This document shows, one piece after another, positions 8,375 through 16,802 of a stretch of 64,000 nt of DNA. This stretch comes from Exiguobacterium aestuarii (GTDB taxonomy: Bacteria > Bacillota > Bacilli > Exiguobacteriales > Exiguobacteriaceae): positions 310,001 through 374,000 of the forward strand of contig NZ_JAIVAC010000001.1 in assembly GCF_020171655.1 (NCBI RefSeq), in the 5' to 3' direction. The stretch's first letter is position 1; each line of letters starts with the position of its first letter. The notes under the pieces were generated by a model. The model did not search any database, was not told the DNA's origin, and worked only from the letters and a program-made list of their open reading frames with translations. The translations under genes were made by a program, and so were the position numbers.

Positions 8375-9100
8375 TCAAGAGAGCGTATATCCGCCATCGA
8401 CCGTAATGGCTTGCCCATTTATATAAGTTGAGGAATCGGTTAATAAAAATTCGACGACCGGTGCCACTTCTTCCGGTAGGGCGGCATGTCCCCGGAAATG
8501 ATGGGTCATTGCCTCTTTGAATTTTGCTTCTCCACCGTATAGTTTATGACTGAGCGGTGTATCGACCGGACCGAAACAGACGGCGTTGAATCGAACTTTT
8601 CCTTTCATTCGGTGTGCGAACGTTTTCGTCAAGGCAACGACAGCGGCCTTCGAGGCGGCGTAATGAGCAAGCATAGGAGGGAATTTGACGTGTCCGACGA
8701 TGGCGGCGTTATTGACGACACTCGCTCCTTGAGCAAACAAAGGGATAGCGCGTTGTGTGACGGTGTTCAGTGCATAGAGGTTGATATCAAACACTTCAGT
8801 GTATGACTCTTGAGACAAACGCTCCGGTGTACCGGGTCTACCGAATGTTGCGGCATTGTTGAAAAGACCATGTAACGTCACCCCTTGTTCCTTTAAGTGT
8901 CTAAAGAGATGATCGATGTCTTCCGCTGAATGGAGATCGCACCGGATGAACGTGGCCAATCCGTTCGAATCTGATTCGAGAGAAGCCCCCCGTGTCTCAT
9001 CGCGACCGATTCCGATGACACGATGTCCATTCTCGGTTAACTGCAAGGCGACGGCGCGCCCAATCCCGCTTGTCGCACCTGTGATTAGAAAAGTCCCCAT
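8375..9100 (-). CDS. Short-chain dehydrogenase/reductase family protein with atypical active site
   Basis: A 241-residue Rossmann-fold protein. The cofactor motif GATSGIG is at the N-terminus, NNAA (the NAG-type motif) follows, and the catalytic Tyr-Lys pair is in YAASK. At the place where SDR enzymes have NISS with the catalytic Ser, this protein reads VVNNAA, so the Ser appears to be Ala. The C-terminal INGQAITVDGGYTLS is a normal SDR end. It may be a weakly active or specialised oxidoreductase; the substrate is unknown. GAGGGGAG precedes the ATG at a 10-nt distance. Confidence 0.85.
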   Translation of the reverse strand: MGTFLITGATSGIGRAVALQLTENGHRVIGIGRDETRGASLESDSNGLATFIRCDLHSAEDIDHLFRHLKEQGVTLHGLFNNAATFGRPGTPERLSQESYTEVFDINLYALNTVTQRAIPLFAQGASVVNNAAIVGHVKFPPMLAHYAASKAAVVALTKTFAHRMKGKVRFNAVCFGPVDTPLSHKLYGGEAKFKEAMTHHFRGHAALPEEVAPVVEFLLTDSSTYINGQAITVDGGYTLS

Positions 9101-9183
9101 AATTCATTCGCTCCCCTCAAAAAATTGGCGTTACGATGTATAATTAATGATAATACATGACAGAAACGAGGTCAGGTTATAAT

Positions 9184-10695
9184 ATGTTGCGACGCATACA
9201 AGTACTCTTTTCCCTTATTTTGCTCGCAGGACTCATTGCGATATTATCGTATTACTGGAGCTCACAAGTGATTGGGCTCTTCTCGATTCTCGTCTTTTTG
9301 ACAACGTTCAGTATTTTGCTTGTGATTTTGCTTGAAAATCGCAACCCGCAACGCACGTTGATCTGGGCGATTGTCATGATTGGCTTTCCTGTCATCGGGC
9401 TATTTGCGTACTTTGTGTTCGGTCAGAACTATCGTCGTAAACGGATGTTTAAAGAGAAGGCGATGCTCGACGAAGAGACGTACTTGGCTTATCGGCAAAA
9501 AGCGATGACGCTCTCTCCGTCACTGATGTTTGCGCATGATGATTATGAGAAGTTGATGCATCTCACCTCTTCGTTGAACCAATTGCCCGTCTCTTCGAAT
9601 ACGTACACGCAGATTTTGACGAACGGACGTGAAAAATTCTCGAAGTTATTGCCTGCTCTGAAAGGCGCGACACGGCATATCCATTTAGAGTATTACATTT
9701 TTCGGGAAGACCGTATTTCTCGGGAAATTCAGCGTATTTTAATCGAGAAAGCCAAAAAAGGGGTCGAAGTTCGATTCTTATATGATGCCGTCGGTTCCAT
9801 TCATACGAGCAGTACGTTTTTCGAGGAGATGAAACAAGCTGGCGTCCAAGTGCAGGCGTTCTTCCCAGTCGTCCTTCCGCTCGTGTCGAGTAAGACGAAC
9901 TATCGAAACCATCGAAAAATTGTCGTCATCGACGGGACAGAGGCATTCACTGGTGGTTTGAACGTAGGGGATGAGTATTTAGGCGAACATTCTAAATTTG
10001 GTTTTTGGCGCGACACCCATCTTTATGTCAGAGGAGAAGGGGTTTCTGAGCTACAGTTGATTTTTTTACAAGACTGGTACTACATGACGGGAGAACGGCT
10101 GTTCACGCCATTTTATTTAGAACCGCTCGAAACGGTACGAAGCGCGAGTGGAGGTGTCCAAATCGTTGCCAGCGGACCTGATGAACCGTACGAGACGATG
10201 AAATCGATTTATTTCTCGTTGATCAATGCTGCAAAAAAGTCCGTCTATATTTCCTCCCCGTATCTTATTCCTGATGAGGACATTATGAGTGCTTTGAAGA
10301 CAGCATCTCTATCGGGCATCGATGTTCGGATCGTCTTACCGAGCTATCCGGACCATAAAATCGTCTTTTATGCGAGTCGTTCCTATTATGAGGAGTTACT
10401 GTTGGCCGGGGTAAAGATTTATTTGTACGAAGAAGGATTCATGCATTCAAAAGTCATCGTCGTCGATGACGGACTTGCCACGATTGGGACTGCGAACATG
10501 GATTTTCGTAGTTTCCATTTGAACTTCGAAGTGAATGCTCTTTTGTACAACACGAATTCGGTCCATCAGTTGAAACAAGACTTATATCATGATTTCGAAG
10601 GGTCTCATGAACTTGTATTAGAAGAGTTTGCGAAGCGCTCATTTTTTATAAAACTCGTAGAATCATTGGCCAGAATGTTTTCACCACTACTATAA
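9184..10695 (+). CDS. cls: Cardiolipin synthase
   Basis: A membrane-bound phospholipase D-family enzyme that joins two phosphatidylglycerol molecules into cardiolipin. Two hydrophobic N-terminal segments are followed by two HKD motifs, the first at about residue 243 (NHRKIVVIDG) and the second at about 421 (MHSKVIVVDD), each followed by a GG/GT-containing tail as in Cls. The ATG at 9184 is preferred to the one at 9157: GAGGT lies about 10 nt upstream and a TATAAT at 9139-9144 would put the transcript start downstream of 9140. From 9184 the product is 503 residues. Confidence 0.92.
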   Translation: MLRRIQVLFSLILLAGLIAILSYYWSSQVIGLFSILVFLTTFSILLVILLENRNPQRTLIWAIVMIGFPVIGLFAYFVFGQNYRRKRMFKEKAMLDEETYLAYRQKAMTLSPSLMFAHDDYEKLMHLTSSLNQLPVSSNTYTQILTNGREKFSKLLPALKGATRHIHLEYYIFREDRISREIQRILIEKAKKGVEVRFLYDAVGSIHTSSTFFEEMKQAGVQVQAFFPVVLPLVSSKTNYRNHRKIVVIDGTEAFTGGLNVGDEYLGEHSKFGFWRDTHLYVRGEGVSELQLIFLQDWYYMTGERLFTPFYLEPLETVRSASGGVQIVASGPDEPYETMKSIYFSLINAAKKSVYISSPYLIPDEDIMSALKTASLSGIDVRIVLPSYPDHKIVFYASRSYYEELLLAGVKIYLYEEGFMHSKVIVVDDGLATIGTANMDFRSFHLNFEVNALLYNTNSVHQLKQDLYHDFEGSHELVLEEFAKRSFFIKLVESLARMFSPLL

Positions 10696-10707
10696 GGGGG
10701 GAGCAAG

Positions 10708-11802
10708 ATGCGGTTTGCGATCGGTCGAGAAGGGGATATCGTTGATTCCTTTACTCTAAATCGAATGCAGGCGGAGCAGCTTGCTCCTTTTCGATGTCCG
10801 ACGTGCCAGGAAATGTTGATTCTAAAGGAAGGAGCGAAACGTCGGCTACATTTCGCCCACATCCATACGTGTGGGAGAGCAGAATCCGTTACGCACCATC
10901 AGGATAAATGGGCAGTGTGCCAATGGCTTCAAGAAAGAGGATACCCTGCCGACCAAGAAGTGACGATTAAGAACCGTCGGGCAGACATTCTTACAAACGT
11001 GGATGAGAACCCAACCGTGTTTGAGATTCAGGCATCTCCATTGGTAGCGGAAGAGTATGTCGCACGAACGAATGATTATAAACGAGCAGGTTTGGATGTG
11101 ATTTGGCTCGCGAGCGGTCTTGATTTAAAGATGAACCAATCGTTTCAACCGTGGATGCGCCTTGAACTGTTTCGGCGACATCGGTTGATGACGGTGAAAA
11201 ATGGACAGTTGGTGCGTTTCAATGGGTTTCCCATTTCAATCAAGTATGGAATCGGAAATTGGGAAGTCTCTTCCTCAGTGACCACTTCCCCCTATGAAGC
11301 ATATTATCGGTTCAATGCATTGGAATGGACGGAGATGATTCGACGAAAGCGAATGTCACCAATCTATCCATCCCCAAAGAATCGACGTCTCATTTTAAAT
11401 CGTCTGTACCCATTAGGGGTGATCCCCGCCTTGTTACCGACAGCCTGCTATCTTCCCCTCACGTCACTTTGGGGAATACACATTCATCCGATTGAGTTTC
11501 AAATCGTCCTCTATTTAAATCGCTATGAGTCACCGAATGATTCAGTGGAATGGAGCATTCAAAAGACGTGCCGCCAGTTCGGAGTGACACCGACAAGCGA
11601 CTTTTCCCAGTCATTTCATGTACAATGGAAACAACTCTTGAATGCATGTCGTCTATCGTGTGATGTCACGACTTGGGTGCTTCCAACCACCTATGAAGAT
11701 GCGAGACGTCACGATACACGATTGTTTCAAGGACTTCAGCGATTGATGTTACAATCGACGAACCAATCAGAAAAGGGAGTGAACGTATGTCAGAAGTATT
11801 GA
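10708..11802 (+). CDS. coiA: Competence protein CoiA
   Basis: The 364-residue product has the CoiA layout: an N-terminal zinc-finger-like region (CPTCQEML near residue 30 and HFAHIHTC near 50), then a nuclease-like core with RADI and EIQASPL (about residues 90-115), then a long divergent C-terminal part. CoiA acts on incoming DNA during transformation. A GGGGGGAGC site precedes the ATG, 12 nt after the cls stop. The last 16 bp overlap pepF. Its presence with mecA suggests that competence machinery exists in this organism. Confidence 0.88.
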   Translation: MRFAIGREGDIVDSFTLNRMQAEQLAPFRCPTCQEMLILKEGAKRRLHFAHIHTCGRAESVTHHQDKWAVCQWLQERGYPADQEVTIKNRRADILTNVDENPTVFEIQASPLVAEEYVARTNDYKRAGLDVIWLASGLDLKMNQSFQPWMRLELFRRHRLMTVKNGQLVRFNGFPISIKYGIGNWEVSSSVTTSPYEAYYRFNALEWTEMIRRKRMSPIYPSPKNRRLILNRLYPLGVIPALLPTACYLPLTSLWGIHIHPIEFQIVLYLNRYESPNDSVEWSIQKTCRQFGVTPTSDFSQSFHVQWKQLLNACRLSCDVTTWVLPTTYEDARRHDTRLFQGLQRLMLQSTNQSEKGVNVCQKY

Positions 11803-13589
11803 CACGACAACAAGTTCCAGTCGAAGAGACGTGGAACTTAGAGACGATCTACAGTAACGACCAAGCATGGGAAGCAGATTTTCAAGCATTGAAAGAGCAG
11901 GTACCGGCATTAATCGGATTTAAAGGAAAACTCGGTGAATCGGCAGAAACGTTATACGAAGCGTTACAACTCCGTGATGAGCTTTCTCGTAAGTTACATA
12001 AACTGTATACGTACGCGCACATGCGTTACGATGAAGATACAGCGAACAGTCATTATCAGGCGTTGAATGACCGTGCAGGCTCACTCGCCTCGCAAATTTC
12101 AGCCCAACTCGCTTTCATGACGCCAGAGCTTCTTTCAATCGATGAAGCTCAAATTGAAGCCTTTATGGAACAACACGAGTCACTTCGCGTGTATCGTCAT
12201 GCGTTCGATGAGTTGGCGCAAGAACGTCCACACGTATTGACGGAAGCGGAGGAAGCGATCCTTGCGCAAGCTGGAGACGTGCTCGGACAATCGAGTTCGA
12301 CGTTCGGTATGCTCAATAACGCGGATTTGAAATTCCCGAAAGTGAAGAACGAAAAAGGGGAAGAGGTCGAATTGACGCACGGACGTTACATCACGTTCCT
12401 CGAATCGAGTGACCGAAGTGTCCGTGAGAACGCTTTTAAAGCGATGTACGGGACGTATGGGCAGTATTTAAACACGTTTGCCTCTACGCTCTCAGGCAGT
12501 GTGAAAAAAGATAACTTCTATGCGACTGTCCGTAAGTTTGAGAGTGCAAGACAGGCAGCCCTTCACCATAATGCGATTCCAGAGACTGTATATGACGGTC
12601 TGGTCGAAGCGGTGAACGAGCGTCTTGATTTGTTGCATCGATATGTCGCATTACGGAAACGCGCGCTCGGATTAGATGAGTTGCATATGTATGATTTATA
12701 CACACCACTCGTCAAAGACGTAGAGATGAAAGTGTCGTACGAAGAAGCGAAACAGTTGATGGTTGATGGTTTGGCACCACTCGGAGAAGAGTACGTTCAA
12801 ATCGTCAAAGACGGTCTCGATTCACGTTGGGTCGACGTACGAGAGACACGCGGTAAACGGAGCGGGGCATATTCATCAGGAGCATACGATACACAACCGT
12901 TCATCCTTATGAACTGGCAGGACAACGTCAACAACTTGTTCACGCTCGCGCATGAGTTCGGTCACTCGGTGCATAGCCATTACACGCGTACGTCACAGCC
13001 GTATCCGTATGGCGACTATTCAATCTTTGTAGCAGAAGTCGCGTCGACGACAAACGAAGCGTTATTGAACGACCATTTATTGAAAACGCGGACGGCAAAA
13101 GAAGAACGTCTCTACTTGTTGAACAATCAACTCGAAACATTCCGTGGGACGTTGTTCCGTCAAACGATGTTCGCTGAGTTTGAGCATATGATTCACAAGG
13201 CTGCTCAAGAAGGCGTATCGCTCACACCTGAATATTTGAATGAGACGTACTTAGAGTTGAACAAACGCTACTTCGGAGAAGAAATCGTCATCGATGAAGA
13301 GATTTCGTATGAATGGGCGCGTATCCCGCACTTCTATTACAATTACTATGTCTATCAATATGCGACGGGTATCTCAGCATCGGCAGCGTTGTCGCAACAG
13401 ATCATGGAAGAGGGGGAACCGGCCGTACGTCGTTACATCGATAACTTCCTCAAAGCTGGGTCTAGCGACTATTCAATCGAGGTCTTGAAAGCGGCAGGTG
13501 TCGATATGACGACGAAAGAACCAGTCCTTAAAGCGCTTGATCAGTTCGAAGCAGTGCTCGATGAAATGGAATCATTATTGTTCTCGTGA
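11787..13589 (+). CDS. pepF: Oligoendopeptidase F (M3 family metallopeptidase)
   Basis: A 600-residue cytosolic zinc peptidase. The zinc motif HEFGH is at residues 389-393 and the third ligand is in the downstream segment FVAEVASTTNE. PepF cleaves peptides of roughly 7-17 residues and would work on material brought in by the Opp importer. The gene overlaps coiA by 16 bp and starts after AAGGGAG. Length and motif spacing agree with the Lactococcus/Bacillus PepF group. It is followed by the RoxS-like RNA gene. Confidence 0.95.
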   Translation: MSEVLTRQQVPVEETWNLETIYSNDQAWEADFQALKEQVPALIGFKGKLGESAETLYEALQLRDELSRKLHKLYTYAHMRYDEDTANSHYQALNDRAGSLASQISAQLAFMTPELLSIDEAQIEAFMEQHESLRVYRHAFDELAQERPHVLTEAEEAILAQAGDVLGQSSSTFGMLNNADLKFPKVKNEKGEEVELTHGRYITFLESSDRSVRENAFKAMYGTYGQYLNTFASTLSGSVKKDNFYATVRKFESARQAALHHNAIPETVYDGLVEAVNERLDLLHRYVALRKRALGLDELHMYDLYTPLVKDVEMKVSYEEAKQLMVDGLAPLGEEYVQIVKDGLDSRWVDVRETRGKRSGAYSSGAYDTQPFILMNWQDNVNNLFTLAHEFGHSVHSHYTRTSQPYPYGDYSIFVAEVASTTNEALLNDHLLKTRTAKEERLYLLNNQLETFRGTLFRQTMFAEFEHMIHKAAQEGVSLTPEYLNETYLELNKRYFGEEIVIDEEISYEWARIPHFYYNYYVYQYATGISASAALSQQIMEEGEPAVRRYIDNFLKAGSSDYSIEVLKAAGVDMTTKEPVLKALDQFEAVLDEMESLLFS

Positions 13590-13617
13590 ACAATATGTGA
13601 CGATATGCACAAACTAG

Positions 13618-13646
13618 TTGTCAGATGAAGCGGGACTAGGTATATT
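13618..13646 (+). promoter_or_regulatory. Promoter of the RoxS-like RNA
   Basis: TTGTCA (13618-13623) and TATATT (13641-13646) are separated by 17 bp. Expected start near 13653. Confidence 0.7.
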
Positions 13647-13650
13647 ATAA

Positions 13651-13668
13651 GTGTGAAATCAATCACAA
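13651..13668 (+). promoter_or_regulatory. Rex-like operator at the RoxS start site
   Basis: The 18-bp site GTGTGAAATCAATCACAA matches the Rex consensus TTGTGAA-N4-TTCACAA at 12 of 14 defined positions. It covers the expected transcription start. Rex is an NADH-sensing repressor known to control roxS in B. subtilis. The same bases also form the conserved 5' part of the RNA, so the symmetry could partly reflect RNA constraint. Confidence 0.55.
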
Positions 13669-13795
13669 ACCCCTTTATTGACCGTAAACTTTCTCCCATC
13701 TTGCAGGCCTTCCCCGGGCCTCAAGGTACGACGGCTCTTGTCCCCGCTTGAGACGTCAAAAACCCCACGGCTCCCCGGCCGTGGGGTTCTTTTTT
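13653..13795 (+). ncRNA. roxS: RoxS/RsaE-family regulatory small RNA
   Basis: A 200-bp gene-free gap between pepF and spxH has a promoter at 13618-13646 and a strong terminator at 13761-13795, defining an RNA of about 143 nt. Its 5' part contains AATCACAAACCCCTTT and, about 20 nt later, TTTCTCCCATC; these C-rich motifs are, from memory, the hallmark of RoxS (B. subtilis) and RsaE (S. aureus), which pair with Shine-Dalgarno regions of central-metabolism mRNAs. Location supports this: rsaE lies between pepF and a yjbH-like gene, and roxS lies beside yjbH. The 3' half differs from the shorter known RNAs and contains extra GC-rich hairpins. Confidence 0.85.
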
Positions 13796-13796
13796 A
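13761..13796. terminator. Terminator of the RoxS-like RNA, also usable by spxH
   Basis: AACCCCACGG (13761-13770) pairs perfectly with CCGTGGGGTT (13779-13788), followed by CTTTTTT. On the opposite strand a TTTTTG follows, so it may serve both directions. Confidence 0.92.
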
Positions 13797-14567
13797 TTTC
13801 GTTTGCGCCCATGCTTCACCGCTACATCCCGGTACAGGACGGCAGCGTTGCTGCAAGGAGAGCTTCTTCAGTTCCCGTTCAATCACAGTTTTATCTAAGT
13901 CTAGAATATACGATAGTTCAGTAATCGTCGACGCGTCATAACGAGCCAACACTTTAGCTACATCCCAGTCGGTCGAACGGCTCGGAGCGTAACCGAGCAA
14001 CTCGGTCATGACCGATTGATACACGTCGTACGGATAGACACCTTCAATCTTCAATGCTTCATCGCGCGTCACGAACGTAAGAGCGGGCAATGACTCAATC
14101 TCCCAATCTTTCAGCACTTGATGATCGACTGCTAAAGCATTCAAGAGCTGGTTCGATTGAAGATCGGCTTCAAGTTCATCCAAATCAAGACCGTACTCTT
14201 TGAAAGACCGTGCGATTTCCCATAAATCAATTGAGCTTAACTGTTTACCAGAGAATAAATCATTCACATGCAAATGACGTAAAAAACGCATCGCATGACG
14301 TTTCCCTTGTAATTCTAGCGCTTTGATCATTGTGAGAAGGCGAACTTCTTCCTGACATCCGCCAACACAGCTAGGAACGGTAGAGACCATTCGGAAACGA
14401 ATCACATGTCCGTATTCAATCTCTAACTTTTTGATCAGTGTCATCACGTGAAAATTTTCAGGACTCGAGATGTCCATGAAATAGAATAACTCCAATGGCT
14501 TATACGTTACTTGAATAGGAGTTTCTTCCAGTGAACAGGATGACCCATTACATTGTTCAAGTTCCAT
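13794..14567 (-). CDS. spxH: ClpXP adaptor SpxH (YjbH), lacking the CxxC motif
   Basis: A 257-residue DsbA/thioredoxin-fold protein of the YjbH family, which delivers Spx to ClpXP. The start of the fold reads KPLELFYFMDISSPENF. B. subtilis YjbH has CPEC after the Asp; here this is S35-P-E-N38, so both cysteines are gone. The His-rich zinc-binding N-terminus is replaced by a segment with two Cys (CNGSSC). The C-terminus has two more Cys (QRCRPVPGC). GGAGGCG precedes the ATG. The gene ends inside the T-run of the shared terminator. Assignment rests on fold signature and synteny. Confidence 0.88.
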   Translation of the reverse strand: MELEQCNGSSCSLEETPIQVTYKPLELFYFMDISSPENFHVMTLIKKLEIEYGHVIRFRMVSTVPSCVGGCQEEVRLLTMIKALELQGKRHAMRFLRHLHVNDLFSGKQLSSIDLWEIARSFKEYGLDLDELEADLQSNQLLNALAVDHQVLKDWEIESLPALTFVTRDEALKIEGVYPYDVYQSVMTELLGYAPSRSTDWDVAKVLARYDASTITELSYILDLDKTVIERELKKLSLQQRCRPVPGCSGEAWAQTK

Positions 14568-14629
14568 TTGTGTCGCCTCCTCTCGGCAAAAAACTCATTT
14601 AACTTTGTAAACTCATTGTAGCAACGAAA

Positions 14630-14661
14630 AAAAAAGGTTGGCAATGTATCTGCTCAACCTT
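14630..14661 (-). terminator. Terminator of yjbK
   Basis: AAGGTTG (14634-14640) pairs with CAACCTT (14655-14661); a run of A at 14627-14635 gives T on the minus strand. It overlaps the yjbK stop. Confidence 0.8.
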
Positions 14662-15235
14662 CAGACCGACTCATTTTTAATTCCATGAATCGAACAATTT
14701 TATTTTTGGCGGGACGGTACGGGAGCCCGTGCTCTGCTAACAGTCGTTCGAATGCACGTTTGCCTGCTTCTTCATTCGTGACTTCAAATTCTATTTCATA
14801 GTCGGTCGTCTCCAAATAATGGCTTTCGTCTAAAACGAGAAGACCATCTTCCGTTTGATGTTCGGCTCGATTCGTCTCGAGGCGTCCGAGGTGTTCGAGT
14901 GCGGCATTCAGTTGAAACGGGGCGAGTGCTTGCTTCATTTGATCATCATGAATGATTCCGTACTTGAATAAGTCTTCCGCTTCTTCTTCAGTGATTGCGG
15001 CATGCGTTTCAAGTAATCCGACTTCGTTCGGTTGTTTCAATGTCAATACCTGGCCATGTTTCTTCTCACGAATTCGAAGGGCTGCACCTTGTTTTTTTAG
15101 CTGGAAGGTAGGCGTGTCGAAATAATCGTTCGCTTGCCAGCGGACTTGATCTTCTAGTTTGTAAGCTTGAATTAGTTTTTCATACTCATCTTTTGTCAAC
15201 ATCGATTTAAATTCAATTTCCACTTCTTGGGTCAT
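14654..15235 (-). CDS. yjbK: CYTH domain protein YjbK
   Basis: A 193-residue protein with the CYTH signature EIEFK near its N-terminus, followed by the charged strand residues of the triphosphate tunnel fold (LRIREKK, LTLKQP, YEIEFEV, KNKIVRF). CYTH enzymes bind triphosphorylated substrates; inorganic triphosphatase activity is a possibility but is not shown by sequence. Its place between spxH and the alarmone synthetase matches yjbK in B. subtilis. A GGAGCG site lies about 9 nt before the ATG. Confidence 0.88.
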   Translation of the reverse strand: MTQEVEIEFKSMLTKDEYEKLIQAYKLEDQVRWQANDYFDTPTFQLKKQGAALRIREKKHGQVLTLKQPNEVGLLETHAAITEEEAEDLFKYGIIHDDQMKQALAPFQLNAALEHLGRLETNRAEHQTEDGLLVLDESHYLETTDYEIEFEVTNEEAGKRAFERLLAEHGLPYRPAKNKIVRFMELKMSRSEG

Positions 15236-15344
15236 AAATCATCGCTCCATTCTATGAACAATTGTTCGTTTATGATACCATACAAACGGATACATACGGA
15301 AAGGGCGCGTTTTTTCCGGAAAAGAACGAAAGTGGTGACAGCGT

Positions 15345-15989
15345 ATGCAATCAGTGAACTGGGATCAGTTTTTAGTACCGTATCAAATCGCGGTAGACGA
15401 GTTGAAAGTAAAGTTAAAAGCCGTTCGTAAGCAATTCAAGTCGCAAAATGACCATTCTCCGATTGAATTTGTCACAGGTCGGGTTAAGCCAGTCGGGAGC
15501 ATTCTTGAAAAAGCAAAGCGAAAAAATATTGCGGATCATGAGCTGGCGACCGACATGCAAGATATTGCTGGATTACGAATCATGTGCCAGTTTGTCGATG
15601 ATATCGTTCACGTCTTGGATTTGCTTCATCGTCGGACAGATTTTAAAATAGTGGAAGAACGCAATTATATTACACATCAGAAAGATTCGGGCTATCGGTC
15701 GTATCATGTCATTATCGAATATCCGGTCCAGACGATTCATGGGGAGATTCCGACACTTGTCGAAGTGCAAATTCGTACCCTTGCGATGAACTTTTGGGCA
15801 ACGATCGAGCATTCTTTAAATTATAAATATGATGGCGATATGCCTCTTGAAGTACAAGAACGATTGAGACGGGCAGCTGAGGCGGCATTTCTTCTTGATG
15901 CAGAGATGAGTCAACTCCGTGTCGAGATTCAAGACGCGCAGCAAGTGTTTCGGGATAAAGAGATGAATGTGAAAACAGACGAGGACTAG
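15345..15989 (+). CDS. yjbM: Small alarmone synthetase (RelQ/SasB type GTP pyrophosphokinase)
   Basis: A 214-residue protein with only the synthetase domain, so it makes (p)ppGpp but does not hydrolyse it. Conserved pieces are GRVKPVGSILEK, DMQDIAGLRIMC, KDSGYRSYHVI and LVEVQIRTLAMNFWATIEHSLNYKY, the last being the catalytic and substrate-binding segment of RelA/SpoT-type synthetases. B. subtilis SasB (YjbM) is 211 residues. It begins a three-gene operon with nadK and yjbO (12-nt and 3-nt gaps), linking alarmone, NADP and rRNA modification genes. Confidence 0.94.
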   Translation: MQSVNWDQFLVPYQIAVDELKVKLKAVRKQFKSQNDHSPIEFVTGRVKPVGSILEKAKRKNIADHELATDMQDIAGLRIMCQFVDDIVHVLDLLHRRTDFKIVEERNYITHQKDSGYRSYHVIIEYPVQTIHGEIPTLVEVQIRTLAMNFWATIEHSLNYKYDGDMPLEVQERLRRAAEAAFLLDAEMSQLRVEIQDAQQVFRDKEMNVKTDED

Positions 15990-16001
15990 GGGGAAATCGA
16001 T

Positions 16002-16799
16002 ATGCAGTTTGCGATTGTATCGAGGGGAGATGCGCGATCAGCGGAAATCGCCCAGGAACTGACTGAAAAACTTGAAGCCGCTGGGCATACGTTATCGGAA
16101 GAACCACGCATCGTCGTGTCAGTCGGTGGGGACGGGACGATGCTACAAGCGTTCCATAAGTATATTGACCGTCTCGATGAAACGCTTCTCGTCGGCATCC
16201 ATACCGGACACCTCGGTTTTTATGCGGATTGGCAACCGGATGAATTGGATGAGCTGACGGAAATGATCACGAGCGAGTCGTTCGAACCGGTCTCATACCC
16301 GCTCGTCGAAGTTCTGATCGATTACGAGAACGGAAAGACCGATCGTCAATTGGCGATGAACGATTGTACGATTAAAAACTATAAGCGGACGCTCGTCTGT
16401 GATTTGTCGATCCGCGATGATTATTTTGAAACGTTCCGTGGTGATGGACTGTGTATCTCGACCCCTTCTGGTTCGACTGCCTACAACAAAGCGCTCGGTG
16501 GTGCAATCGTCCATCCATCGATTGAAGCAATCCAAGTGACGGAAATGGCTTCTATCAATAATCTGGTCTATCGGACGATTGGGGCGCCGCTCCTTTTGCC
16601 GAAACATCATCAAGTGAAAATCAAGCCGCATACGAAAACGGAATTCGAATTGGCGTTTGACCATCAAGAAGCGTTGTCATGGTCAGACGTCGTGTCGATT
16701 CGTTGCGCGGTCGCAAAAGAAAAAGTGACGTTCGCCCGCTTCCGCCCGTTCCCATTTTGGCGGCGTGTACGCGAATCGTTCATTGAGGAAGGAAAGTAA
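16002..16799 (+). CDS. nadK: NAD kinase
   Basis: A 265-residue enzyme phosphorylating NAD to NADP. The nucleotide-kinase motif GGDGT is at residues 42-46, followed by GIHTGHLGFYADW, the NE/ND-type motif MNDCTIKN, and the glycine-rich TPSGSTAYNKALGGAIVHP segment. AGGGGGAAA precedes the ATG. It corresponds to ppnK (yjbN), between the alarmone synthetase and the pseudouridine synthase genes. Confidence 0.96.
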   Translation: MQFAIVSRGDARSAEIAQELTEKLEAAGHTLSEEPRIVVSVGGDGTMLQAFHKYIDRLDETLLVGIHTGHLGFYADWQPDELDELTEMITSESFEPVSYPLVEVLIDYENGKTDRQLAMNDCTIKNYKRTLVCDLSIRDDYFETFRGDGLCISTPSGSTAYNKALGGAIVHPSIEAIQVTEMASINNLVYRTIGAPLLLPKHHQVKIKPHTKTEFELAFDHQEALSWSDVVSIRCAVAKEKVTFARFRPFPFWRRVRESFIEEGK

Positions 16800-16802
16800 C
16801 GA

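Noticed and set aside
13678-13941. An 87-codon TTG-start frame across the RoxS region
   Set aside because: It crosses the strong terminator and enters spxH antisense; the region is better explained by the small RNA.
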